Source: Bacteroidales bacterium
GTDB taxonomy: Bacteria > Bacteroidota > Bacteroidia > Bacteroidales > UBA10428
Direction: 5' to 3'
NCBI GenBank assembly: GCA_016926235.1
Contig: JAFGOZ010000173.1
Span: 1-23,648, forward strand
DNA length: 23,648 nucleotides
Part shown: in pieces, positions 6,877-14,904 of the stretch
Layout of the letters: each line of letters starts with the position of its first letter
How positions within the stretch are numbered: the first letter of the stretch is position 1
Made by a program: the position numbers and the translations under genes
The notes under the pieces: generated by a model
Databases searched by the model: none
The model's input: only the letters and a program-made list of their open reading frames with translations
What the model was told of the DNA's origin: nothing

Positions 6877-7700
6877 AACGAGAGGTCGTTGACCATTTGA
6901 TAAAGCATTTCGGGTTATCAACCAGACGTAGCTGTACTTGGCTCATATTGCCAGATCTACATACCTAAATACTCCCAAACCTAATGATGATGAGAGGATT
7001 ATCAAAGAAGTCTATAAGATTTTAGAGAAAAGCTAGAAATACGGATGCGAGATGGTACATATGAAACTCCGTCAGAAGAAGATTTTTATCAATCATAAAC
7101 GAACAGAGAGGTTATATAGAGAACAAGGGCTTCAGCTCAAGTCCAGAACCAGAAGAAAGAAGGTTACAGCAGTAGAGAGGCAACCTGTCGAACTGCCGGA
7201 AAATCCTGGAATAATTGGGGCTATGGATTTTGTTAGCGATTCAGTTGCTCATCGGAGGAAACTGAAAATCCTGACTGTCATTGATCCTGTGAGCAATAGA
7301 TCGTCATTGATTCATCCTGCATTCTTTATAAATGGAAAAGAGGTTGCAAATCAACTGGAGATAGCAAAAGAAGAGCATGGAACACCTGAATATATTCAGG
7401 TGTGATAACGGACCGGAATTCAGGAGTAAAGAGCTAGATCAATGGTGTTATGAAAACGGAAGTAAGCTCGTTTTATCAAGACCGGGAAAATCAACGGACA
7501 ACTGCCATATTGAAAGTTTCAATGGAACGTTTCGAAAAGAGTGTCTGAACTCTCATTATTTTTTATCACTAAAAGATGCCAGAGAAAAGATCATTGACTG
7601 GTGGGAAGAATACAATGTTGAAAGACCTCGGAAGAGGTTAAAAGGAATGACACCTTTAGAATATGAAGGTATGCTGAGAAAGCAGAAAAGTAATCCTATA
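6864..7700 (+). pseudogene. IS3-family (IS407-like) transposase OrfB, broken
   Basis: The frame enters one base back from orfA at about 6864 (RPGIKREVVDHLIKHFGLS). It is damaged by a frameshift at about 6950-6965, a TAG at about 7034 (before KYGCEMVHMKLRQ), and a further shift at about 7398 between EEHGTPEYIQ and CDNGPEF. All three DDE-region signatures can still be read: AMDFVSD, DNGPEF and NGTFRKECLN. The coding end is cut by the second IS; its last codons continue at 8977-8997 (SYEGRT and TAG). The 3' frame as it stands runs on to 7751, but everything after 7700 comes from the inserted element. Confidence 0.85.
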
Positions 7701-7777
7701 ATGAGCCCAGATATCGAGACAGAGTTTAAGGTGGATTCCTCCTTGATATAATTAACATGGAGGAATAGATTTACATC

Positions 7778-8086
7778 ATGAAGAGGAAGACATACGACAA
7801 AAAGTTTAAATCCAAAGTAGCGCTTGACGCGATAAAGGGTGAGCTGACAATTCAGGAACTCGCCAGCAAATACGAGGTCCATCCCAACCAGATTACTAAG
7901 TGGAAGAAGCAGCTTCTGGAGAACGCAGAAGACATTTTTGAAAGACCGAATAAAAAGATAAAAGATCTGACAGATTCCGAACTGAAAGAATCTGAGCTAT
8001 ACAAGAATATCGGGCAATTGCAGGTTGAGAACCAGTTCCTAAAAAAAAAGTACAAGGAACTGTTTGGGCACGATCCGGAATGGTAG
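7778..8086 (+). CDS. IS3-family transposase OrfA (second element)
   Basis: A 102-residue helix-turn-helix protein: [20 protein letters not shown], then [20 protein letters not shown] (residues about 28-47), then a leucine-zipper-like helix ([20 protein letters not shown]). It binds the element ends and forms the N-terminus of the OrfAB transposase. It ends in a run of nine A and a G that makes a -1 slippage site, overlapping orfB by 7 bases. Confidence 0.9.
   Translation: MKRKTYDKKFKSKVALDAIKGELTIQELASKYEVHPNQITKWKKQLLENAEDIFERPNKKIKDLTDSELKESELYKNIGQLQVENQFLKKKYKELFGHDPEW
8044..8050 (+). promoter_or_regulatory. Programmed -1 ribosomal frameshift site (A AAA AAG)
   Basis: In the orfA frame the codons at 8045-8050 are AAA AAG, preceded by A, the classic IS3-family slippery heptamer. 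A -1 slip passes into the open orfB frame ([17 protein letters not shown]), joining OrfA to OrfB into one OrfAB transposase of about 380 residues. Confidence 0.75.
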
Positions 8087-8916
8087 AACCGGAACACGAT
8101 TCTCTTTCGATAAAGGCACAATGCGGGCTTCTTGGAATCAGCCGATCAAGCTACTACAAGCCTCATAATACGAATGAGGACTGGGAAATAGAGATGCTTA
8201 AGGCAATACTGGAAGAATTGACCAGGAGTCCATTCTATGGATACCGCAAAATTACAAAAGCGATGCAGAAGGAAAGAAATATCGAGATTACAAGAAAACA
8301 GGTTAGGAGACTCATGAAAAAGGCCGGTTTGAGGGCTATTTATCCCAAGAAAAACCTTTCTAAGCCGCGGAAAGAGCATAAAAAATATCCCTACCTTCTT
8401 AAAAATAAGAGGATTAGCTTCCCTAATCAGGTTTGGGCAACGGATATTACCTATTGTAAGCTGAACGGTTCTACGGTCTATATCGTTGCGATATTGGACC
8501 TGTTCAGCCGGAAAGTATTGTCCTGGCGGCTGTCAAACACAATGGATGTCAGCTTCTGCATCGGCGCCCTGGAAGAGGCCATTGCTTTCCATGGGATCCC
8601 AGCCATCTTCAACTCCGATCAGGGGTCGCAGTTTACCTCTGATGCGTTTATTGATGTACTGGAGTCTCACAAAATTCAGATCAGTATGGATGGCAAGGGG
8701 AGAGCTCTGGACAATATTTATGTGGAGCGTCTATGGAGGACCCTGAAGTACGAAGAGATCTATCTGAAAAGCTATGATTCCATGATTGAACTCAGAGAAT
8801 CAGTTTCAAGGTATTTCAATTTCTACAACAGGGAAAGGTATCATCAGTCTCTGGAATACAGCACACCTGATGAAATATTCTACAGTGCATTTATGCCGGT
8901 TGAAAAGGCTGCATAA
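8080..8916 (+). CDS. IS3-family transposase OrfB (second element), DDE integrase core
   Basis: A 278-residue catalytic part. An HTH_21-type segment ([13 protein letters not shown], residues about 50-62) precedes the rve integrase core: first Asp in WATDITY (about 125), second Asp in [10 protein letters not shown], and the Glu in [15 protein letters not shown]. The C-terminus is the usual [14 protein letters not shown]. All catalytic residues are present and the frame is whole. It is expected to be made mainly as an OrfAB fusion by -1 frameshifting; ATG 8080 could start a shorter product. Confidence 0.92.
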   Translation: MVEPEHDSLSIKAQCGLLGISRSSYYKPHNTNEDWEIEMLKAILEELTRSPFYGYRKITKAMQKERNIEITRKQVRRLMKKAGLRAIYPKKNLSKPRKEHKKYPYLLKNKRISFPNQVWATDITYCKLNGSTVYIVAILDLFSRKVLSWRLSNTMDVSFCIGALEEAIAFHGIPAIFNSDQGSQFTSDAFIDVLESHKIQISMDGKGRALDNIYVERLWRTLKYEEIYLKSYDSMIELRESVSRYFNFYNRERYHQSLEYSTPDEIFYSAFMPVEKAA

Positions 8917-9008
8917 TACGGGAGGGAATGCTCCTTAAACTTTCAAAAAAGTGTGTTGACAGATGGGCTCACTATATCCTACGAGGGTCGAACTTAGGGG
9001 TGAGGTCA

Positions 9009-9501
9009 ATTTAGGTATAAAAAATGATAAAATTTTGCTTATGACGGAAGAGTTTATGATATATTTATATATAAGGAGAGGTTGACGCTCTATGGTACTT
9101 TTTCTATGATGGTTTACCTTATAGATCAATTGTACAGAGGTTTAATATTTGTCAATGAAGCATTTTAAGGGTTATCACTTTTTGTAATAATCTAAAAACT
9201 TCAATTTTATATGGATTTTCAAGCTTAAATATTTGCAATGGGAGGAGTGTGTCTATTGAGCATACTCTAATTGTTGAAAGATATCCTCTGGATTATATTA
9301 GAGGGAAATAATCCTTGTTATGTCGAGTATAGTGAGGAAATCCAGGAGAAAGATGAATGATATTAAACGCATACTGATAGGGTTTTCAATTAGAGATGCA
9401 TGGATATTTAACTGAGAATTAATACTATAATATGGATGAAAATGCTGTGTCTGTATTGAAGATTAAGAGGTTTTATTGCATGCGTATTGGAGTTATATTA
9501 T
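9009..9501. other. Non-coding stretch upstream of the exporter operon
   Basis: After the ATTT duplication of the first IS there are about 490 AT-rich bases with no gene that I can support. Short open stretches in several frames (for example 9078-9170 on the plus strand) have no recognisable similarity. The promoter of the downstream operon should lie here, but I see no strong -35/-10 pair. Confidence 0.5.
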
Positions 9502-10290
9502 ATGTTGAAACTAATAAAAAGATATTTTTTTGATTTAAAAAAATATCGACACTATATATCATATTCAGTTAAATCTAGTTTGAAAGCTGAGTTGAGTAAT
9601 ACTATACTGGGTTATCTATGGTGGTTACTTGATCCTTTACTTCATATGTTAATTTATACTTTTCTTGTTACAATTATTTTTAACAGAGCTACACAGGGTT
9701 TTCCTGTTTTTGTTTTTTGTGCTTTATTGCCTTGGAAAGTAGCAACTACAACTATGACAAAAAGTACATCCTCTGTAAGAGAGAACGGAAGTATAATAAA
9801 ACAAATTTACATACCTACACTATTACTTTCCTTGATAACATTATTAACCAATTCAGTCAAATTATTGTTTGGTTTACTGGTATTATTTGGAATGTTGTAT
9901 TTTTTTAAGATCCCATTCAGCTGGCATATAGTTGAGTTTATTCCAACTTATTTAGTATTTTTTTTCTTGTATTGGGGATTTGCAATGGTGCTAACGCATC
10001 TAGGTGTATTATTTTATGATATGAGAAATCTAATTAATTATATTATAATGTTTTGGTTCTATTCTTCTCCTGGTATGTGGAGTTTGGATAGGTTTCCTCA
10101 AAAATATATGAACATTTTAAGAATTAATCCTAATGTCACTTTTTTTACTAGTTTCAGGAATATATTTATGTATCAAAAGTCACCAGAGTATGAGTGGTTG
10201 GCTATTTGGATGTTCATTGCAATAATTATTAATGTTTTTGGAATAATGATATTATACAAATCAGAAAAAAATTATACAAAGGTTATTTAG
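9502..10290 (+). CDS. wzm: ABC-2 polysaccharide exporter, membrane subunit (Wzm/KpsM/TagG family)
   Basis: An inner-membrane permease of the O-antigen/capsule type, about 262 residues. The N-terminal amphipathic part (KYRHYISYSVKSSLKAELSN) is typical, followed by LGYLWWLLDPLLHMLIYTFL, the family's hallmark first membrane segment. Five or six further hydrophobic helices follow, with FCALLPWKVATTT and the conserved late NPNVTFF segment. With the ATPase encoded one base downstream it would export undecaprenyl-linked glycan across the inner membrane. I prefer the ATG at 9502 because GGAG stands at 9489-9492, nine bases upstream; a TTG at 9487 would overlap that site. AT-rich like all genes to 18865. 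Confidence 0.93.
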   Translation: MLKLIKRYFFDLKKYRHYISYSVKSSLKAELSNTILGYLWWLLDPLLHMLIYTFLVTIIFNRATQGFPVFVFCALLPWKVATTTMTKSTSSVRENGSIIKQIYIPTLLLSLITLLTNSVKLLFGLLVLFGMLYFFKIPFSWHIVEFIPTYLVFFFLYWGFAMVLTHLGVLFYDMRNLINYIIMFWFYSSPGMWSLDRFPQKYMNILRINPNVTFFTSFRNIFMYQKSPEYEWLAIWMFIAIIINVFGIMILYKSEKNYTKVI

Positions 10291-10291
10291 G

Positions 10292-11023
10292 ATGAAGAAT
10301 ATAGTGGAGGTGAACGATGTTTACCTGTCATATAAATATACACAAGCCCAAGCATTAAAGCATTTTATTATAAATAGAAAAAAGGAGAAGAAAGTTAAAT
10401 ATTTTCAGGCGATTAAAGGTGTTTCTTTTAACGTTGAGAAAGGAATAAATCTTGGGATAATTGGTTCTAATGGTTCAGGAAAATCAACATTATTGAGATT
10501 ATTAGCAAATACATTAGCTCCTGATAAAGGATCAATAGTAAACAACTCTCAATCTGTATCATTACTTAGCTTAGGTGTTGGTTTTAAGCCAGATTTAACT
10601 GGTCATGAAAATATATATATAAATGGTTTACTTTTGGGTTTATCAAGAACAGAAATCGATCAGAAGATGGATGAAATAATTGATTTTTCCGAATTAGGAG
10701 ATTTTATCTATAATCCTGTCAGAACATACTCATCGGGAATGAAATCGCGATTGTCTTTCTCAATAGCTATTAATGTAGATCCTGACTTGTTAATAGTAGA
10801 TGAGTTATTTAGTGTTGGAGATGAACGCTTTAAAGAAAAGAGTTCAAGTAGAATGGAATCTATGTTAAAAGATAATAGAACAGTAATAATGGTTTCTCAC
10901 AACTTATCTTCAATTGAGAGATACTGTAGTAAAGTTATTTGGATTGAGGATGGTAGGGTTTTCAAAATGGGAGAACCAAAAAATATCATTCCAATGTACA
11001 AAGAATATATGAAAATAAAGTAA
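10292..11023 (+). CDS. wzt: ABC polysaccharide exporter, ATPase subunit (Wzt/KpsT/TagH family, short form)
   Basis: A 243-residue ATPase partner of the preceding permease. It has Walker A GSNGSGKST (58-66), the signature YSSGMKSRLSF (146-156), Walker B DLLIVDE (165-171) and the switch His in MVSHNLSS. The N-terminal insert before Walker A (ALKHFIINRKKEKKVKYF) is typical of this subfamily. It ends right after the ATPase domain: there is no C-terminal carbohydrate-binding domain as in Wzt of E. coli O8/O9a, so export probably does not depend on recognition of a capped chain end. Start ATG one base after the permease stop, with AGGA overlapping that stop: translationally coupled. Confidence 0.93.
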   Translation: MKNIVEVNDVYLSYKYTQAQALKHFIINRKKEKKVKYFQAIKGVSFNVEKGINLGIIGSNGSGKSTLLRLLANTLAPDKGSIVNNSQSVSLLSLGVGFKPDLTGHENIYINGLLLGLSRTEIDQKMDEIIDFSELGDFIYNPVRTYSSGMKSRLSFSIAINVDPDLLIVDELFSVGDERFKEKSSSRMESMLKDNRTVIMVSHNLSSIERYCSKVIWIEDGRVFKMGEPKNIIPMYKEYMKIK

Positions 11024-11468
11024 AAAACGATTAAATGATACATGTTTAAATTCGTACGAATAACATTCCAACCCGTAGGCACCCCTCTGAGTATTGTATA
11101 ATGCTCTTGTATACGATTCTTGAAGATCTCCAATTGGTGAATCCTTTCTTCAATTTTATATATCCTGTTTTTTTTCGCTCTGTGATTTTTCGTATTTATA
11201 TGTTACCAGTGTAAAACTGGTATGCACAAACCCTTGAGACAGGAGCAGTATTAGAATATAATATTAGATGTGCGGCAAGGGTTTAGTGTAGCCATGATGC
11301 AAGTACAAAATAATGTTTTATTACTTTTGGCTTTACAGAGGCTATAAGGGAATTTGGTTGTACAACAGTTTGTAACTAGAAATCATATCATAAACTTTTA
11401 TGATTTAGTGCTGTTTTCGACCCTTTTTTTTGTGCTTTATCAAAAAATCACGTTGTTATTAGATCTGC
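11024..11468. other. Intergenic stretch with hairpins, possible decayed DNA
   Basis: No supported gene. It holds a perfect 7-bp stem with a 5-base loop (TACCAGT/ACTGGTA, 11204-11222), a 9-bp inverted repeat AAACCCTTG/CAAGGGTTT (11228-11236 and 11276-11284) and an AT-rich stem at about 11391-11408. A minus-strand open stretch (about 11040-11200) is helical in character but unrecognised. It interrupts an otherwise tightly packed set of genes and may mark a junction. Confidence 0.4.
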
Positions 11469-13421
11469 TTGCTTATTGCATCAGATTTTCAAATAGCAAA
11501 TCACTATTTGGGACGTAAAGAAGAGAGTAGTATTTTGAAATCTGCTGATTACCTAACGTTATATGTCTCTAATTCGATTAATACAATGACAGGTGTAGGT
11601 AAATTTGATGAGTTGTTGATAAAAAAATTCTCTTCGATTGATGCTCCAATGGTAACATATAGTGAAAGATGTATATATCCACTCAGTTCAAAGCATTTTC
11701 ATTTAAGCAATAGAGATGATTTAAAAAATATAACTCCGAGAGTTATAATAATAAACAGCTTAGGTTCTCATGAAAACTTGAAATTAATTAATACTTCTGA
11801 AAATTCTGTCAAAATTCTAATTGTTCATGAGTCACCAAGGCATTTTGGTCCTGAAAGTTATTCTAAATTGTCTATTGAAAAAGTATGTGAGTATTTTACT
11901 GAGTATGATAAAGTTGTTTTTGTTTCAAACAACTGTAAATCAGAGTGGTTTGAGCATATTAAACTGGATAGTAAAATTCAAACATACTTTATACCGAATT
12001 GTTGTGTAGAAGAGGAAAAAGCAAAAAAAATATCTAAGCAAGATAAAACTATTTTTCGTGAGCGGTTAGATCTTGAAAAGAATGATTTTATTGTAACATG
12101 TGTAGCTTCATTCCAAAAGCGTAAAGGGCAGGATCTGTTAATATCGGAAGTTTCAAGGATGTTACAATTAAAACCAAACTTGCAGGTGTTATTAATTGGA
12201 CATATTAATGATTTTCAATTTTTAGAGACTCTAAAAGTGTCTATTAAGAAGAGAGGTTTAGAAGATGTGGTACAAATATTAGGGGAGAAAAAAAATGCCC
12301 TTGAATACATAGCCGCATCAGATCTGTTCATTTTACCATCCCGAGCAGAAGCAATGCCATTGACTCTGCTCGAAGCAATGCTAGTTGGCACCCCAATATT
12401 AGCTTCAAATGTTGATGGTGTACCTGAGTTGATAGAGTCAAAACGAGAAGGATTGCTATATAATCAGGATGATAAGGATGGATTATTTAACGCATTTGAA
12501 TTTATGCTTAATGATGAGTTAAAGATTATTAACTACGTTACAAATGCTAGAAATAAATATTATAGTAGGTTTTCAAAGAATATTTTTTTAGAATCTTATC
12601 AAAAATTAATAATTAACGCTTATATGGAAAATGAAGATTTAATAGAGGACATTTATTGGTCTGAGAGAGTTGCAGCACTAAACAGTTCTTATTCGAGAGA
12701 ATTTTATGAAATCGTCATAGGGTTAGGTTTTTTTACAGATGATTTTTTAGATTCGAAAATTTTATTTCTGAATAAGTTAGATGATAATTTTAAAAATTTG
12801 TTTCAATTTGCTCTAGAAGTATATCACTTAGATTCTTATGAAGATGATAAGTTTAAATCAGTAAATTCTTATAGTGACGTAGAAGGGCGGTTTGACTTTA
12901 TATTTTATTATGATCAAAATGATACATATTACTCCTTGAAAAATCTAAGCTTTACCTTTGATAAATTTTTAAAATTATCTGGAGAGTTAATCATAATGTC
13001 TTCTTTAAAAAAAGAAATAATGAATAAGATCTATAAAAACGTACCAAGATTGATTAATGAACTATTCAAATCAAATATTTTTGTCAATGAAATGACTTCT
13101 TATTCAAAAAATTATGGGCTAAGATGCTCGCGTAATTTGAAATTGAGTGATGAAAATTATTTATTTAATCAAATAATTTCGTTAGAATCGACTTTTTTGA
13201 TGAATATCAATTCTACAAACGATAATTGGACAAGTATTAATACAGTACGTGAATTGCGAGAACATATGGAGTATGTAAATAGTAAGAGTTTCCCTTATTA
13301 TGTTAAAATAGTCAAATTTGTGCGAGCAAATCGTAGATTGACATTGATTTATAAATTTTTTAAAGATCGAAAAGATAAAAGAAAAAGTAAACCAACTCAA
13401 AAAGGAATGAACAATGGCTAA
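11469..13421 (+). CDS. GT4-family glycosyltransferase with extra C-terminal domain
   Basis: A 650-residue two-part protein. Residues about 27-390 are a GT-B glycosyltransferase: TLYVSNSINTMTGVGKFDEL at the start, FIVTCVASFQKRKGQDLLI at the beginning of the second Rossmann domain, and SRAEAMPLTLLEAMLVGTPI with the paired glutamates of GT4. Residues about 395-600 are a separate domain; FDFIFYYDQND followed by LSFTFDKFLKLSGELIIMSS recalls the middle and late strands of a class I methyltransferase, but I see no glycine-rich SAM-binding loop, so it may be degenerate or something else. The start is doubtful: a TTG at 11469 directly after a stop, with no ribosome-binding site, and about 26 residues before the usual GT4 beginning. 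The 5' end may be truncated. It overlaps the next gene by 8 bases. Confidence 0.8.
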   Translation: MLIASDFQIANHYLGRKEESSILKSADYLTLYVSNSINTMTGVGKFDELLIKKFSSIDAPMVTYSERCIYPLSSKHFHLSNRDDLKNITPRVIIINSLGSHENLKLINTSENSVKILIVHESPRHFGPESYSKLSIEKVCEYFTEYDKVVFVSNNCKSEWFEHIKLDSKIQTYFIPNCCVEEEKAKKISKQDKTIFRERLDLEKNDFIVTCVASFQKRKGQDLLISEVSRMLQLKPNLQVLLIGHINDFQFLETLKVSIKKRGLEDVVQILGEKKNALEYIAASDLFILPSRAEAMPLTLLEAMLVGTPILASNVDGVPELIESKREGLLYNQDDKDGLFNAFEFMLNDELKIINYVTNARNKYYSRFSKNIFLESYQKLIINAYMENEDLIEDIYWSERVAALNSSYSREFYEIVIGLGFFTDDFLDSKILFLNKLDDNFKNLFQFALEVYHLDSYEDDKFKSVNSYSDVEGRFDFIFYYDQNDTYYSLKNLSFTFDKFLKLSGELIIMSSLKKEIMNKIYKNVPRLINELFKSNIFVNEMTSYSKNYGLRCSRNLKLSDENYLFNQIISLESTFLMNINSTNDNWTSINTVRELREHMEYVNSKSFPYYVKIVKFVRANRRLTLIYKFFKDRKDKRKSKPTQKGMNNG

Positions 13422-14895
13422 GATTTTATTGCTAAATCCAAATAAATGGGGGAGGGGTATCACGGCTATATGGATACCAAGTCATGCTTCAATGCTTAAG
13501 AGCCATGGCCATGAAGTTTTGTTATTTGATGCTACATTTTATAGAAATTGGACTTTCAATGAAGTGGCTTTTAATACCACTAACCAACAATATAAACCCA
13601 CCAAGTATGAAGAATTGATAAAATGGAATACAGGGAATATAAAAGAGGACTTGAAGGGTACAATTGATACTTTTAAACCTGACATTGTTTTCTGGAGCGG
13701 CTTATCTTCTCACATACATGGAGAAGGAGAGTATGTAAATATTGAATATGGATATAATTTACTTGACGGTATTGAAGGTGATTTTTTAAAAATTGCGGGC
13801 GGGTTACAACCATTAGCTGACCCTAAAGGAATCTCGGAGAAGTATCCAAATATTGATATTTTATGTATTGGTGAATCTGAGATAAGTCTTTCGGAAATAG
13901 CTTGTAATCTCAGTACAAAAGAGTTTGATGAAGTTGCCGGTATTCTTGTAAGAAAAGAAAGTAAAATCATATTAAATAAGAAAAACACACTCATCAAGGA
14001 TTTAGATATCATTCCACCCTATGATTACTCTGTCTTTAATAAGCAGGTATTTTTAAGACCATACAATGGAGCTGTAATAAATGGTGTAGATTATGAAATG
14101 TCTAGAGGTTGTATCTACACCTGTTCATATTGTGTTGAAACTGTTATTCAAAAATACTATGGATTTACAGAATCAAGTAAGTCTGGTGTATTAAAGAACT
14201 TTAAGCAATATCTGCGATGCAAAAGCGCAATAAGGATATATAATGAGCTTGCAAAGTTGAACCGTGATTATAATGTTGAGTTAATTAGATGTCAGGATAC
14301 AAATTTTCTTACCATTGATAAGGAAGTCCTTAACGAGTTGGCAGATCTGTTTGAAGAAAATCCACTAAACATCAAGTTATACATAGAGACTCGACCTGAA
14401 GGGATTAACGACGATAGTGTTAAGTTACTTAAGCGTTTACAGGTTGATGGAGTTGGGATGGGTGTTGAAATGTCATCGGAATACTTTAGAAAAGGACGTT
14501 TACATCGATATACTTCTCAAAACAAAATCATAGATGCCTTTAATTTATTAAAAAAGTATGAAATTAAACGAACTTCATACAATATTATTGGAATTCCTGA
14601 AGAGACCGAAGAGATGTTACTTGAGACCATTCAGTTTAATCAAATTTTGAATCCAGATAATATGACTGTTGCTTTTTATTCTCCCTACCTTGGAACAGAT
14701 CAACAGAAAATTGCTAATAATCAGGAGTATTTCGATGATTATCAGAGTAATGTTGATGGGCAACTTAGATCCTTAAGTAAATCCACATTATTATCAGTAG
14801 AATTGCTTGAATTTTATAAAAAGTACTTTGTTAAGTTAGTTCGTAATGGTATCGACCAACTTGGTAACTATAAAAAGCAAGAGCATGTAAGTTAA
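13414..14895 (+). CDS. B12-binding-type radical SAM protein
   Basis: A 493-residue protein. Residues 1-190 are a cobalamin-binding-type Rossmann domain (KILLLNPNKWG, IVFWSGLSSH, LKIAGGLQPLADP, CIGESE). Residues about 215-420 are a radical SAM barrel with the 4Fe-4S motif C-x3-C-x2-C at C233, C237 and C240 (RGCIYTCSYC). It should bind SAM and an iron-sulfur cluster and may use B12, as do class B methylases and some C-C bond enzymes, though no DxHxxG motif is visible. The substrate is unknown. Its position between a glycosyltransferase and a nonulosonate cassette, overlapping the first by 8 bases with AAGGA before its ATG, suggests modification of the sugar or of a lipid or polymer intermediate. 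Family assignment is firm, role is inference. Confidence 0.88.
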   Translation: MAKILLLNPNKWGRGITAIWIPSHASMLKSHGHEVLLFDATFYRNWTFNEVAFNTTNQQYKPTKYEELIKWNTGNIKEDLKGTIDTFKPDIVFWSGLSSHIHGEGEYVNIEYGYNLLDGIEGDFLKIAGGLQPLADPKGISEKYPNIDILCIGESEISLSEIACNLSTKEFDEVAGILVRKESKIILNKKNTLIKDLDIIPPYDYSVFNKQVFLRPYNGAVINGVDYEMSRGCIYTCSYCVETVIQKYYGFTESSKSGVLKNFKQYLRCKSAIRIYNELAKLNRDYNVELIRCQDTNFLTIDKEVLNELADLFEENPLNIKLYIETRPEGINDDSVKLLKRLQVDGVGMGVEMSSEYFRKGRLHRYTSQNKIIDAFNLLKKYEIKRTSYNIIGIPEETEEMLLETIQFNQILNPDNMTVAFYSPYLGTDQQKIANNQEYFDDYQSNVDGQLRSLSKSTLLSVELLEFYKKYFVKLVRNGIDQLGNYKKQEHVS

Positions 14896-14904
14896 GGAGT
14901 AAAT

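Larger units (their letters stand above)
7701..8971 (+). mobile_element. Second IS3-family element inserted in the first; apparently intact
   Basis: The ends are TGAGCCCA (7702-7709) and its complement TGGGCTCA (8964-8971), with further terminal similarity of the form TGAGCCCA-NN-T-N-TC-N-A-N-ACA. A second inner inverted similarity, GTTTAAGG..ATTCC, lies at 7724-7738 and 8926-8940. CTATA flanks the element (7696-7700 and 8972-8976), a plausible 5-bp target duplication if the element starts at A7701. Excision restores the reading frame of the first element, which is strong support for the boundaries. Both reading frames and the frameshift site are intact, so the element may be active. Length about 1.27 kb. 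Confidence 0.85.
6534..9008 (+). mobile_element. IS3-family element (IS407-like), decayed and interrupted by a second IS
   Basis: The left end TGATCCCCTCCCTTAAAACAG (6534 on) and the complement of the right end, TGACCTCACCCCTAAGTTCG (ending at 9008), match at about 12 of 19 positions. ATTT stands directly outside both ends (6530-6533 and 9009-9012), a 4-bp target duplication as is normal for this group. Inside are orfA (intact) and orfB (broken). Removing the inserted second element (7701-8971 plus one copy of CTATA) leaves about 1.2 kb, the usual size, and restores the end of orfB with its stop inside the right end. The element cannot move by itself. Confidence 0.85.

Noticed and set aside
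7556..7882. Minus-strand frame across the junction of the two IS elements
   Set aside because: It is antisense to both transposase regions and spans an insertion boundary, so it cannot be an old gene.
9078..9170. Short plus-strand open stretch before wzm
   Set aside because: It has no good start, is only about 30 codons long and resembles nothing I can name.
10897..11133. Minus-strand 78-codon frame at the end of wzt
   Set aside because: Half of it is antisense to wzt and there is no recognisable domain or ribosome-binding site.
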